This document shows positions 1 through 15,051 of a DNA stretch of 64,000 bases, one piece after another. Below the pieces are notes generated by a model, which was given only the letters and a program-made list of their open reading frames with translations, was not told the DNA's origin and made no database searches. The stretch comes from Glandiceps talaboti (taxonomy: Eukaryota > Hemichordata > Enteropneusta > Spengelidae), in contig NC_135568.1 of the NCBI RefSeq assembly GCF_964340395.1, forward strand, positions 3,710,501 to 3,774,500, read 5' to 3'. Numbering within the stretch: the stretch's first letter is position 1; the number at the start of each line of letters is the position of its first letter. A program made the translations under genes and the position numbers.

Positions 1-167
1 GTTACCAAAGTACTATTTTATCATCCCAAATCATATGTCAATTGATAACTGTAATTAATATAAGTATACTATGGCAGAAATAAGTTTGATGAGACTTTTC
101 CTATGACAAATTCTGATGCTAACCAATATTTTGAAAAGAAAAAAGTTGAATAAACTATGTTTCTTAC

Positions 168-248
168 CTTGGCATTTAATAAGTTAAACAAGACATGATC
201 TGGTGTGGTCTGAGCTCGCCATCGAAGAACTTCAGACAAGAATTGGTA
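168..248 (-). CDS. DIP2: DIP2 exon 26 (residues 1043-1069), start of AMP-binding domain 2
   Basis: Encodes FLSEVLRWRAQTTPDHVLFN then LLNAK; family equivalent VLQWRAHTTPDHPLFLLLNAKG. Ends in phase 0 at GTAAGA; the next exon is outside the window. The 167 bases to the left are intron. Confidence 0.93.
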
Positions 249-1071
249 CTGAAATAGAATGAATTTATCAAAAAATTGTCAACTTGAACTAAAGATAAGA
301 TTTGACATCTGGAATTAACAGACATATCATAAACAAAATATATTCACAAATAACTATATATTTCATTTGGAAATGTGATAGGCATACAAATGGTAGAAAT
401 ATTATAGATGAATCTTACTCAACATATCAAGCAGAATTTAGGAACCTAAGTCATTGTAGTACACAACCCTGACAAGACGCCAGCAAAAAATTTAGCATTT
501 GCTTCCAAAGAATTTTTTGACTTTGTGAGTATAAATTTTGAATGATCAAATCATATATAAATATCATACATAAATACCAGATTTGACTTGATGATGGTTT
601 AGTATGCTTTAGTATAAGGAACTTTTAATATGCAGTCAGCATTACTCCAACAAACATATAAACTCCATTCTACCAACCTTTCTAGCAGTGTCACTGTCTT
701 CATCTATCAAACCAATTTCACGACCTGAGGCCCCAGCTATTCTACTTCCACTAACAAGGTTCCCCATCAACACTGAGGCTGGACCTACTTCTGCTGGTTT
801 GATTCTTGGTTTAGGAAGATTTGTTACACAGCTGTAAGGAGATTGAAATCAATGGACTGAATTAGTCTGTGAATGTAATTATATCAACATCCATTGATAG
901 CTTAATGTCTACATTATCACAAATATAATTATTAATTTAGTCTGTTTCTGTCTTACCTAACATCAACAGTATTTCCTACCAGCTAGAGTACATTGTACTT
1001 CATCTTTCTAACCATCGACATGTTCAGATACACACACTCACATACACATACATGTACATCTGCATGTGCAC

Positions 1072-1107
<36 letters not shown>

Positions 1108-1189
1108 CTACATACAGAGACAGACAGACAGACACATAGACAGTCACAGACACAGACATAGACACACACAGACAGACAGACACACAATG

Positions 1190-1279
<90 letters not shown>

Positions 1280-4200
1280 AAAACAGACACACAGACAGAC
1301 AGCCAAACAGACATTTCTCAATGCCACTCAAATACAATCTATGTATACTTACGTGTGTGGACACATGAGTACATTAGTTGGGTGGAGTGTTCCCTCTAAG
1401 TATTTATTCTTTGTCTCACTTATATGGATACCACCAAGTGGGGTCTGTAGATAATGAAGAATAACTTGAAAAGGGACAGTTCTCAAACTTGGATTCCTTT
1501 CATTTTTGCATGGAAATTCTCCTAAAATCATTCTATTTACATGACAGTTAATATAATTATATAACATTCACCCATCATCAAAAATGGAATTCAGTCAAAG
1601 CAATGATATAAATTTTTTCATTGCAAAATAATGTCATTTAATCATTTATACGTTTCATTTGATGACAACTTTGAGATCAGTATGTAGCTGTACACTGAAT
1701 GGAGTAAGTTGATAAAATAAATTGAAACATTTGTCATGTATTTATTCAACTTTCCACATTAATTTATAACAAAGTATACAAGTACCAAATTTCATCATAC
1801 TTCCTTCTACTATATTTCTTCTATATTTCACTGTTGAAAACTTTGCTAAAACTGTCCACTCTTCGCCATTACAAGAGTTCTCAACAGTGCTAAAAAATGT
1901 TGTCTGTAACTTGTACAAGTAATATTATACCTCTGTTCACAATGTATACACTAACCCAAAACACAGAAACAGTTTTGTAGGCAATGTCTAATTCAGTTAT
2001 TTGTTTTTTGTATTTGATATGAACAATTTGTAGAGACCACTAACCTTTGGAAGTGTATTAGGAGGCACTAGGATAAGACAGTAAACTCCTACTTGATGTA
2101 TACTATCTATGGCTTGGAGTACTCTACTCATCCATTGGAAACACTGGAAATCAAAACACAGAATGCATTGTATGTCAAATGATAGCTAGATATAGAGAGA
2201 GTTATCAGACAAGTCTTTGTAAATGACATCACCTATAAATTTAACCATTACAGGAAATGAAAACACAATGCATGGCATAACATAACACAATACTGTATAA
2301 TAATGTACAACACAGTACAGCACAGCACAACACAACACAACACAACACAGCACAGCACAGCACAGCACAACATAACACAGCACAGTACAACACAACACAA
2401 CACAACACAACACAACACAACACAACACAACACAACACAACACAACACAACACAGCACAACACAACACAACACAACCCAGCACAGCACAGTGCAACGCAA
2501 TGCAACACAACAATATAACACAGCACATCACAGCACAACACAACACAACACAGCACAACACAGCACAGCACAGCACAGCACAACACAGCACAGCACAACA
2601 ACACAACACAACACAGCACTGTCAAATACATAAATCTGTACAGAATATAAAAACTCAAAATTTATATTTATAAATCAAATGATATCAACAAGTAGAGACA
2701 TAGCGACACATAACACAACAGAAGACAAGACACTTTGCTACAGTACCATACTAGTGTTCGAAACCATGAGAATGACAAAGTGAATCAGAACGACTATTTA
2801 CCTCTTCCTCTGATGAATCAGGTCTTTGTTCTGCTATAACCACAATTCTTTCATCTCTTAACACTTTATGGGAGAATACTGCAATTCTGTGATTTACAAA
2901 CATATCAAATAAAGTTAAAACAAACTCTGTAATGTTTAATGTTCAGTCAATTTTACAAGACATTGCTGAAACTGTGTGTTGCACAAATATTTTTACATTT
3001 GATACTACAATATGGGTAGGAGATAAAAAAATAGTTTTAAGAAATACCACCTCATTCCAAATAAAATCAAAATACATGTGAAATTGTAACTAATTGTAAC
3101 CACTGTCTGGTATACACTCAAAGTTATTCAAAGATGAATGGTCATAGATTCTGTGTTTATAATCTGGATGTCTCAGTGAAAGAGAGATCGGAAAGATTCA
3201 ATGAAAGATAGCGCTATACTACTGGGTTCATAATATGAAATGAAAATGTTATACTAAAAACCCAGAATAAAATGTTATGCATTATACAACTCACACATCT
3301 TCAATGTTCAGATGATTCCATTCTACTTCAGTTTACTAAACCGATATTTCAGTTATAAATATTGATCATCTGACACACTGTGAGTACTTACCTTCCTCTG
3401 TAAATAAATTTCATTGGTTCAACCGCCAGTACTGTAGCAATGATATCATCTGTGTTATGCCGTCTACCACTAACCTGCATCAAACCTTCTGTCTTACCAC
3501 ACACAAAGACAAGTCCACCCTGTCATTACAAAACAAGAAATAGCATTGAAACAGCTCTCCATGGGCAAACTAAGTTGTAGCCATTGAAACCTGAAATACA
3601 GGATTTACACCCTAGTCTTCCTACATCATAACAAATTCTATGCATTCTGCAATGCTTGAAATTAATGTAGTCAAAATGCTAAAAATTGATGGATGTGTCA
3701 ATTGTCAGTACCCCCACCTCCCACCCCAACCCCACCACACTGTTTTTGAACACTCTACCTGTTGAACTACACCATTCACCTACTCTTGAGAAAGTCAGGG
3801 AAGACATTAAGACTAAGATTTTGCAATGGGCATTTTTTAACATCTCGACTACATTACTTGTTCAGGGACTTTGACCAATACTGTGTACTGTGTTTTTGAT
3901 TGACTGATTGATTGATACCTGTAATACCATTTTACTGCACACTAAAGGGTCAAAATAGAACAAAAAGGTCAGCCTATTCTCATGCATCACCTCTAGTAAT
4001 GCTATGTAGCATGTGGAGTGGAATACTAATACCCAATATGATATTGTAACAATGAGATGTAATACTTACAGGACCTAGGAATCCAAGAAGACCAGTTCTG
4101 ACAAATATCTTGTCATTGACTTTTTTAACTTCATCCGTCAAAGGCTCAATCTGTAAGATATGTTATTATAGAATTGAGTACAAATACAAAATACCATGGC

Positions 4201-5788
4201 AACTGTTACCCTTTGTATCAATCATGCATCAGCTAAGTTATGCTACATCCAAAGGATGTGGTCTGTAAATGATCACAAGTACATATTTGAATATGGCATT
4301 GGAGATACCTGGTAGACACTGTTTTGTCTCGGACAAAATGACAGGTATGCCCACAAAAGCATCCTGTTAAATCCACAAAACAGGCATGGAGCTGTATGAT
4401 AACTATTAGTAAATAACATTGGTGAGATTACCTTGAATATCGCGTTGGAGATACCTGGTAGGCCCCAGTATGAAGAACCAATAGCACCAGAATGCACACA
4501 CAACTCTCCGACTTCATCTGTTTTACACAGTTGTGGAGGTCCGTCTATCTTTATGACTACCACCATTGCTGTAATACAAACATGGGACTATATTAATCTC
4601 CGTTTTACAAAGTTGAGGGGGTACTTCTATCTCTATGACTACCACCATTGCTGTAATACAAACATGGGAATATATAAATCTCCATTTTACAAAGTTGAGG
4701 GGGTACTTCTATCTCAATAACCCACAAAAGAGAACATTTTTTCATTGGTGGTCACAATGTTGGGGAATAATATACAACTGCACTGTATCAGAAATGCCAT
4801 GACATAGTTCAAATAATGTTCCTACCTCCAGGCATGACAACGCCAACATCTTGTAAGGTAAGTGATGTCAGTTTATCATCTGTATCTACTCTGACAACAC
4901 CATAACTCAATCCAGACATTGATAATACACCACGTCCTGTTGCTGTATTTCCTATTTTACCTGGCCTATAACAACACATACACAGTACAAAATTATTCAT
5001 TTTACCTGGCCTGAAAGAACACATACACAGTACATAATTATTCATTTTACCTGGCCTGTAACAACACATACACAGTATATAATTATTTATTTTACCTGGC
5101 CTGTAACAACACATAAGCAGTACATAATTATTCATTTTACCTGGCCTGTAAAACACATACACAGTACATAATTATTCATTTTACCTGGCCTTTAAGAACA
5201 CACACAGTTAGCTGTTAGAAATGTCTCCTGAAACAGATCACTTCATGTGAACTTATCTGACAGATCCTTAACCCACACTGACTTGGAAAGTGTTTGGATA
5301 AATCTTGGGAACACTTTTGTCATTCTAAAACACTGGTTCCTTCATCCGTTGTTGTCGACCACACGCCCATGTCTTTGAGTGACGTATTCGTGAAGTGTAC
5401 AATTCAACAGGCGAGGTAAAATCATAACAATATTGAGAAGACATGATTGTGAGTAGATTGATACAATATGACATACCTTCTTACAGCTATCGTCAAGGCC
5501 TCTGTAGAGCCCGCACATGGACATATTGTTTCTGGTTTCAAGCCTTTACTTTGGAATGTGTTCAAAAAGGCATCACAGGAAGACAGAGACCCTGTAGTGA
5601 CATAGAAATTAAACAAACAAGTCAAATAATTAACAATCTGTTGTCTGATATCCATCACAAAAATATACAAAAGTACAAAGATAAAGATGGAAATTCATAT
5701 ATACACTGTTAAGACAGACAGACTGCCAGACAGACAGACAGACAGACTGAAAAAAACAGCACGCACACACACGCACGCACGCATACAT

Positions 5789-5819
<31 letters not shown>

Positions 5820-5879
5820 TACATCATACATACATACATGCATACATACATACATACATACATACATACATACATACAT

Positions 5880-5918
<39 letters not shown>

Positions 5919-6112
5919 CATACATACATACATACATACATACATACATACATACATACATACATACATACATACATACATACATACATACATACATACA
6001 TACATACACACACACACGAATACAGACTGACAGACACATAAAGTCAGGTTGATGCATACATGGTTTGGCACCATCTGTAACTAGTAACATTCTAAGCAAA
6101 GGAAGACAGGCA

Positions 6113-6165
<53 letters not shown>

Positions 6166-7197
6166 GTTTCCCCCCCCCCCCCCCCCCCCCACACACACAC
6201 ATTAGTGTTACTTACATGGATTGGCACCATCTGCAACTAGTAACATTCTAAGTGAAGACAAGTTGACATCTTTGTGTTCTTTCTGGGCCACTAATCCCCA
6301 GTGCATGTCACGTGACTTAACAACTGCTACAGAGGCTATGGAATAAAAAGTAGAGAACAGTGCATTATTACAGTGTATTCTCTTCAATGTACTCTCTATA
6401 CACACTTGGAAGTAGTATAAATCAGTACAGCAATGAACTTCATGTCATAGGCTAAAGTCAAGCTCATAAAGTCTGATCAAGGAGGAATATAGGTAAGTTT
6501 GTTATATTCGTCAGATTTCATATCAGCTGTGTTTATTCACTGTGTCCTCTTTTTTCATATATACATTCAATATTAGCCTCCTCCTTTGATCTGGAGAGCC
6601 AGCCATTTAAATCTGATTCCAAATCTCACACACAGTTGATGTGAAATATGGTGAATGGAAACAACACTAACTTCCTCCTATGTCAGGTATTGATCAGACT
6701 GAAGGCAGTGTACATATTGTCAGGGTTGTTTTCTGTCGATAATTGTTGAAAATAAGTAAGAAGACAAGAAAAAGATGGATCTGTTTATTTACCAAACACT
6801 ATAATAACACATGGTGGCTCAGAGGTTCATTTTTCTGTACATTCCTGTAATCATAATTGGTGAATAGTTTATAGGAGTGCCAACAATGATGAATCTATCA
6901 GTCTAGGTGGGTGACTAAATTGTTACCTTTGAACTTTGTGACCATGTGCATCCATGAGGCTGGGTTGATCTTCATCAGGGAATAGGGTACAAATACTACA
7001 TGCATACCATTGAAGACAGCCTGTACAAGAAAAGTAAAAAATATGAAATGATAAATTTTATCAGGTGAATTTCCAAACAGTTTTTGAATCCTAGCCACAC
7101 ACCCCCCACACACAAACACATACACACTTACATACATAGATACATACATACATACATACATACATACATACATACATTCACACATACACACATATAT

Positions 7198-7267
<70 letters not shown>

Positions 7268-10200
7268 TTGAGTCATAATTTAGTACTTAATTTAGTACTT
7301 ACAGTCAATATACCATGCCATAGTCCAATATCTCGTTTAAAGTCTAACACATTAACCATTATTTCACCTTCTGTGTAATTACAGGCTGCAGTTAAAGTTC
7401 TACAATGACACAGCATTGCTGCCCTAGTCACTGTTACTCCCATCACACTGCCATCTTTACCTGTTGTATACTGGAATAAACAAAGTGAAGGGGTAAGATG
7501 TCATTAGTAGTGAATCAATTTAATGAAGTATACCGTGGTCTATAGTACTAGTAAACAAAGCTTGAACTCTAAAAACTTTCAAGCCATACCGACTACCTGT
7601 ATATTTGATATCAGCAATGTAGATAGAGTAAGCAGCTGAAACAAATAACCACCCACTTCTAGACTAGTCACTGGTCACTGACTACTTTGAATTTCTCCAT
7701 TGCCTAGTCTCATACTTGCTTCAATTTGCAATCATCTTCCACAAAGTCAAAAACTAATACCCTTCTGTACACAATTCTGAAATTAAAGATATTGGTGTTG
7801 TAGTCAAGTTATGCCAAATAAACATAAAAATTAATATTGTCTAAACTTACTTCAATGTATGCTGGTGTTTCTTCTGATAGGCGTGGTGGTGGTAACCAAT
7901 CCCTAGGTGGCTTAGTTAGATGCTCTGTTATGAACCATGTCAGTCTTGGCCAGCCTGTCAATCATGGTGTAATACACAGTTTAAATTATGGTGTAATACA
8001 GTGTAAATCACCATGTAAGACAGTGTAAATTATGGTGATATTGTCTATTGAACTAAGTATGATATTGGTTTTTGCTATTATCAGGGCATATTTGAGTGTA
8101 GGATGATCGTGGTAACTGCAATATTTGAGTTACCTATTTTGCAGCCATCTTCAAAGTTAGTTTGCATGGAATGCCCCACAGTAATGAAATGATGACTATA
8201 AAATCTGTTTATGGATATTAGTCATCTGACAGTACATAAAGCTGTCAAGAACATGTGTCAAAAAAAATCACAAGACTTCTGAAGATGAAATTATCTTACA
8301 TGACAATGCTATTGACTATTGCAACACAACAATATAAACTTTCCAAGGGTTAAAGTACTGAACTGGTATCTGTTAAAAACTGAACAGCACCCCTAGTGGC
8401 CAAACAATGTAATCTTTTGTCTTTCTGAAGAATGGCCTACAAAGAAAGTTACTACACATGTACATTCAATAGTCTAATTGTGAGATTCCCAAATAAGTAA
8501 AAGTACAGAGACTTGTATTACATTCCATCATTTGATACGAACAATTTTATGGATACAGTTGACATTCACATATTTCCAGTTCCCCTGGCATTTCATGTAC
8601 ACATAAAGAAGCCACAAACTGTTATCAAACCATGGTGTGTAATACAAGTCTCTGCTGTTCCAACATGCTGAGCCAAATGTTATTAATCCAATTTTTTTTT
8701 ACTTTCCCTAGTTGTAACATGTTCCGTTCATCCATGGTCTGATGTCGGCTGTTGTATAAAACATCCACTACCATCCTACTGACTGTTTTGTAGTAACTAT
8801 TTCCATGAGGCTGAGAGAACCCATCTATGCTCTCCTTGTATGGTCCTATTTTCTCACCATAACTACATTGTAGTGAAAACCCAGAGTTAATATAAAATCT
8901 TCACCTTTGTACGTAACAACTTCACCAGTCTGTGTCTTGGCCAGTATTTTCAAGCAGGATTCACTGGTCAATGCTACTGTTACACCACAGCTACCAAGTA
9001 GAAAACCAATCTGTTGACTACCAGCATCCTACACGTAATAATAATAATAAAAATAATTTTCATTTGGTGTTTATCACACTGTTCTCAAAGCACTGTACAG
9101 TTACATGTATTACCTTGGCAAGGACCCATAATGACATAATGGCCATTTACACTTGAATTCCCTGGAAAGCATACAATCCATTGCAGTCTATGTGAGCACC
9201 ATAGGATTACAGCATTCACACTACAACTTCTATCCTACCAGGTCCCCAGTTATACAGAAGATGTTGAATAGGGAAGTATATCGTAATCATATATACTGGG
9301 TGACTACTATGATATATCAATTAGTATGAATTTTAAATTTTACTTTTTGACTCATGTCTCTGATTATTTGCAAATGTCACCCATTTTTTCCAGTTTGTGG
9401 CATTTTATAATAAACACTATGTGTGACAATAACCACCAAACATTACCTTTCAGATTACACTATCCAACACTAAATGCAGAACTCAAAGTAAATGATGTAA
9501 TTTTAACCCACCTTTCTAGTAACTGGTACTTCTATAGGTACAGGTACAATGCCTGCTGTCAGACAACCATAAAATGCACAAATAAATCCAACAGGATCTG
9601 AATTGGGGAACACCAATGCAACCTAAATAGAGAAACAAATATATGGAATACAGTGGTTTTGTTATTGAAGTTGGTAAAAGCTATCGTTGCTCCTTTATTT
9701 TTTCTGTTCTAAATAACAAAATTATAGTAGAAAGTAAAATGTACAAAATCCTATACAAGGTTTACCTGATTTAGGTACTCTGTTTAACACCAGTGTTACT
9801 GTCTCATACCAGGGTTACTCTGTTCCTACAGCTACCCTATCTATTACCAAGGTTACTCTGTCTTTAACCAGAAAATCCCTGTCTGTTACAAAGGTTACCC
9901 CTGTCTGTTCCCAGGGTTACTGTCTGTTCCCAGGGTTACTGTCTGTTCCAAGGGTTACTGTGTGTTAACAGGGTTACCCTGTCTGTCACCAGGGTCCTTA
10001 TATCTTGGCAAAAACACTGCGAATAGCTTTTATTTGAGCATTATTTCATTGATAACAATGTTATAGTCACAATACATATCTGGTTTGTCTATGTCAAGAT
10101 ACTGACTCAGTACTTACCCTATCTCCTGGTTTAACACTGGCTTCTCCTTTGTTACCTATTTTATTCAATAATGAATATGCTATTTTCTGGGTTCTACTGA

Positions 10201-13200
10201 GTAGTTTACCTGAAATAAATAAAAAATTACAATCAATTCAAAGCAATGCTTTCTATAAACAAGATAAGATGAACATATGGACTGAGCTCTCATGGAATTT
10301 AAGTCTTTTCCACTAGGTAAGAGGAATGTACTGAGCCCTCTTGTAATTTCTGTGTTCTCTCTGAACAAGGTAACAGGGACACAGAACCCTCTTGTAATTT
10401 CTGTATTCTCTCTGAACAAGGTAACAGGGGTACTGAGCCCTCTTGTAATTTCTGTGTTTTCTCTGTACAAGTTAACAGGGGTACTGAGCCCTCTTGTAAT
10501 TTCTGTGTTTTCTCTGTACAAGTTAACAGGGACACTGAGTCCTCTTGTAATTTCTGTGTTCTCTCTGAACAAGGTAACAGGGGTACTGAGCCCTCTTGTA
10601 ATTTCTGTGTTTTCTCTGTACAAGTTAACAGGGACACTGAGCTGTCTTGAAATTTCTGTATTCTCTCTGGACAACATCAAGAATAACTTACCATAGGTTA
10701 ATGTAAATGTGGGTTTTCCATTGGCATCAAGTGAGGTGACAGCAGGTGCTTTGTATGTAGCTGATCCATACCTTTGTACAGATGCTTCCAGGTTTCTAGG
10801 TAAACCAGATGGTATCTGAAAACAAGACATGCAAGATTAATCATTCTTGACACTCAGGAATCTCATTACATATTATTTTGGGCTTAAAGACCAATAATTC
10901 AATCCCAGATTCTCACATTAATGTCTTATCGATGAAACCTATAGGATTATAGCTAATTAATTGTTGTAGACCATCTTTTTCTATAGCTCTACCAGACAAC
11001 TGTTTTTCATACCAAGTTTTTAATTCTAATCCAAACTGGGTGATTAAGGGATGATCACATGATGTCACACAAAATGAACTTCATTCTTTTAGGGGGAGGG
11101 GGTCTGACATCAATGTGATTGCTGAACTTCATTTTCACACTTCTGACCAAATTTCAAAAACTTTCATGCCTTCAATGATAACGGGTTCTGTATTTACTAC
11201 TGAGATGTTGATGATGAGTTGATAAAAAATTACTTCTAGCATGAGATACAGTGCTGGGTTTCTGGTAGTATTTCATGTGTTTACTATCAAGTTTTTACAT
11301 TGATCAATCATAATCATATGGCCGATACATTTTTCATCATGGTTTACGTTGTATATAAACGTGTCAATGAACATTCATTATGGGGGAGGTTAGGGGGTCT
11401 TGTCCTAAACCAATGAAGTTCATTTATTGAGCTTGTACGACATTGTGGGATCATCCCTAAGTATACATGTGTTAATGTTGACATATACATATATAATACA
11501 AAGTATCACATGACTAGAGGAAAGTCTTGCATAATTAGTGATTCTTCTTGCATAATAAGTATCAACATTTGCAAACTTATTGTAAATAGTTTTGGCACTG
11601 TGAATAAATGCATAATTTACGATAACACTTCATAATTAGTGTAAATATTTTCATTATTATTAATTGTTGTTTGGATTCTTAATTTGAGAATTAAATCTCT
11701 CTACTTACTGCTAACTGTTCACCAATGGCTGGTGTAATGAGATTGCCTTCTGGTTTGGGTGCATTGGGATCCACTTGGTTTGCTTTAACTGAAACAAAAA
11801 TAATACAATTTATGTAATTGACTTCCTTAATAGGAAATATTTTTTATTATAAAGGACTCTTCACAGCTAGCAAATGCTCTTTTTGTTCAGTTGTCTTTAA
11901 AATGTTGTCAATTGAAATATAGCATACAAACATGTACAAATAACACGCACACAATAATTATTCATAATTCCACATCCAAGACAAAATAATAATTGATTAA
12001 ATTTTTCTAGTTTGTATTATTTGAAATTCTTTTAAATCAATTTTACATTATTTAAACTCTATAAATATCTTACTTTCTAACTCTTCATCTTCATCAACAA
12101 AGAATTCTTTGAGTGGTTTTCTCTTGGGTCTCTTCAGCGTATTTAGTAATTGTTGTATTTTGGCTGACACTTTACTATTGGTTACCGCTGTAATACAAAC
12201 ACATACCAATCATTAATTAATCATTTTATTAAGAAAGATGATGACATTTTTCATTGCAAACCTATCATAATGACTTCACTGTGTTGGTGTATCTTAGTGT
12301 GTTAGTATGTTGTTGAGATGTTTCAGCCAACCCTTCACTTTCAATCTGGTGTACGGCTAACTTTGTAAGATAAAACCTGTGTGGTCAGTGATAGTTAAGG
12401 TAAGTGTCATCCGTGACCTATAAATGTAGGTAACTTGCTGTGGACAAATATATCATTGATTAATCTGGTTACACAGATAATGCATTTTTATTAGTTTGTT
12501 TTTGTTATTCTATTTTATTTTTTATTTTTGTTTGCGTGTTGTTGTTGTTTTTGTTTGTTTGTTTGTTTGCTTGTTGTTGTTGTTGTTGTTTTGTTGTTGT
12601 TGTTTTGTTTTGTTTTTTTTGGGGGGGGGCACTGGTGGCAGAGCAGTTAGCTGGTATGCCCTTATCACTGAAGCCTTGTTTCAAACTTGCCAAGTGTTGG
12701 CTTGGTAATTAGCAAGGTCAGTTGTAAGAAGGGTGTTGCAATCTTGGTTGCAAGACCCTTCTTATGTACCACGAGGGCGCTGTTTACAAGACAACTACAT
12801 CAACAAATTCCATGACTTACGTGTATCTGATGAATGTTGCTGACTCATTGGTACACGGTTTCTAACACTAGGTGCATGTGTTCTGTCACCACTATGTCCA
12901 CCTGTGTTTGTAGTCACATCAGGTGGTGGGTGTTGAGGTTCTGGTTGAACTTGCCCTACAAGGTACAAATTTAACAAACATGGCTCAGTAAACACCACTA
13001 GAGACACAAGTCATAGCATAGTCACACTACTATTGACACTTGGTAAAATGTCCTTGGTCAACAACAGAAATTAAATGTAAAGCGGATTTTTCAGCAATGA
13101 CCCTTTTACCAAAGCTAGAGTCCTCACACTTTTGAAATCAGTATGAAATGGAAAGTCAGACTTGACATCTCAGATATGGGAGATTGACTCCATGTATCAC

Positions 13201-14976
13201 TCGAGGACTGTCTGGCGCAGGCAACATCAATTACACAAGACTGAATTCATCCGTTCATGGTCTTTTTAATCTTTTATGCTCTGGTTGGTGCTAACATAGT
13301 ATAAAGACATCCTCTGAATGTTTTAGGAAAAGCTTTACCCTTCTGCAATATGATTTAAATGAGTTCTGATTTTCACTTTTATATTAGTTGTCTTTATGTG
13401 TCTTTTTGTCCTCATTTTATTGTCTTTTTATCTATAACTTTGCTAAGGAGCACTCATGAAATCACATTCCAATATTTTATACACATGACAATAAAGTATC
13501 TGAATGTGAATGTGAATGTGAATCTGAATGTGAATGTGAATCTGATTTTATTTTATCTTATCTGATATATACTTACTGCTTGGACTTGACATGGGAGAGG
13601 TATTCTCTGCTAAACTATTTGTTGTCATTCGTGGTGGTAAGACGTAAACACCAGGAGTACCATTGGGATGTCTACGGCCATCTTTTGGTGATTGATGTCG
13701 TGGAGCATGACTTGGTGAGGGACCAGCTGATGCTGCTCCACCTAGACTAGCAGAACTTGATGAGGTGCTATGATTGCTAGCCAGGGAAGGTGAGTACTCT
13801 TGGAAGGCTTGGGATCCACCAGCTGGATGACCACTAGATTGGCTATCCTCATCTGATGATGAATCTGAAGAAAAAATCACCAAAACATGTATCATGTGGT
13901 GTAATGAATTATACCTAAGGCAAGCCAAGTTGAACATGTTTGAACTAAAAAAAGGAATCTATTACCTGGTCATTCTATCTCATGACAAGGCAAGTCACTG
14001 GTTCAGAATCTGTGGTGCTCAAAATACAACTTGAAGTCAAAATGTTCAAATCACCATTCCTTCTCCATGTTTTCATAAATTACGCTTGTAGAGGTATAAT
14101 TATATCATTCCCTAATATTTTCCTTCATTCAGCTGCAAAAATACTTGTCTTTTGACTCGTAGTGACAAGGCCCCCTAGGCCACTCATATTTTTCTTGGCT
14201 GAACAAAGACAAATATCTGAGAATAATATATCTAATTGTCAATTCAGTCTATCAGATGAAAACCATGACACATATCATACAATATAATGTACTGTTAATT
14301 TCTATCTGAACCAAAAAGGTTGTGTCTTGGTTCAAGAAAAGGGCAAATTCCAAGATACCAATGAACTGTAGAGTGTCGTTGAAAAGAAGTATATCAACAC
14401 TAGACAATATCAAATGACATGTTTGTACCGTGTGTACTAACAATCAATGTACAGTATTATCGCATGGAGTTTACCTTAGCTTTGTTTGAGAACCCTGTTA
14501 ATATGATAAATGAATCCAGGCACATTTCATTAACTTTATAGTCCTGGACAAAAATACTGGTAGGGAACCATAGTGAAATGACTACAGTACACATATAGAT
14601 TTTACCTACTTCCCGTCTTATCAATACACTGGTCCCTGGTAAAATGACTGGGACACCCTGGTTTAATTGTGCATGTTATTCTAGCAGATATTACCACATA
14701 CATAACAGCTATTTATTGTGTACACCCTAAATGTTGTGTGTAACTGATATCATCTCTCTGGTTTTTGTAACTTCAACATTGTCTCAGTGAGCTGTCACTG
14801 TCGTAATAAATGTGTCAACAACAAGGAAATACTACACCATAATTCTTTCAACCATCTCAGTTTGCCTTTTACAGGCTAAAACTGCCCACTTGTGACAAGT
14901 TCCTCATTTTATACCAATAAAGTTTACAAACACAGCCTGTTAATAAAACAAATCAGGCTACCACTATACATGTACA

Positions 14977-15051
<75 letters not shown>

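Noticed and set aside
983-1399. Overlapping ORFs in the CA/ACAG/ACTT tract
   Set aside because: Translations are microsatellite periodicity (VCVCV, TYLLTYLL); no codon bias or homology. The same applies to ORFs at 2186-2658, 5630-6198, 7084-7378, 22107-22480, 23024-23488, 29073-29414, 53006-53500 and 59395-60026.
6305-6325. GTCACGTGAC, a perfect CLEAR/E-box palindrome
   Set aside because: It lies inside DIP2 exon 16 and encodes part of the conserved KSRDM motif, so coding constraint explains it.
9030-9511. Possible dispersed repeat (CTCAAAGCACTGTACAG motif) in the DIP2 intron
   Set aside because: The motif looks like one common in marine invertebrate DNA, but I see no ends, second copy or coding remnant here.
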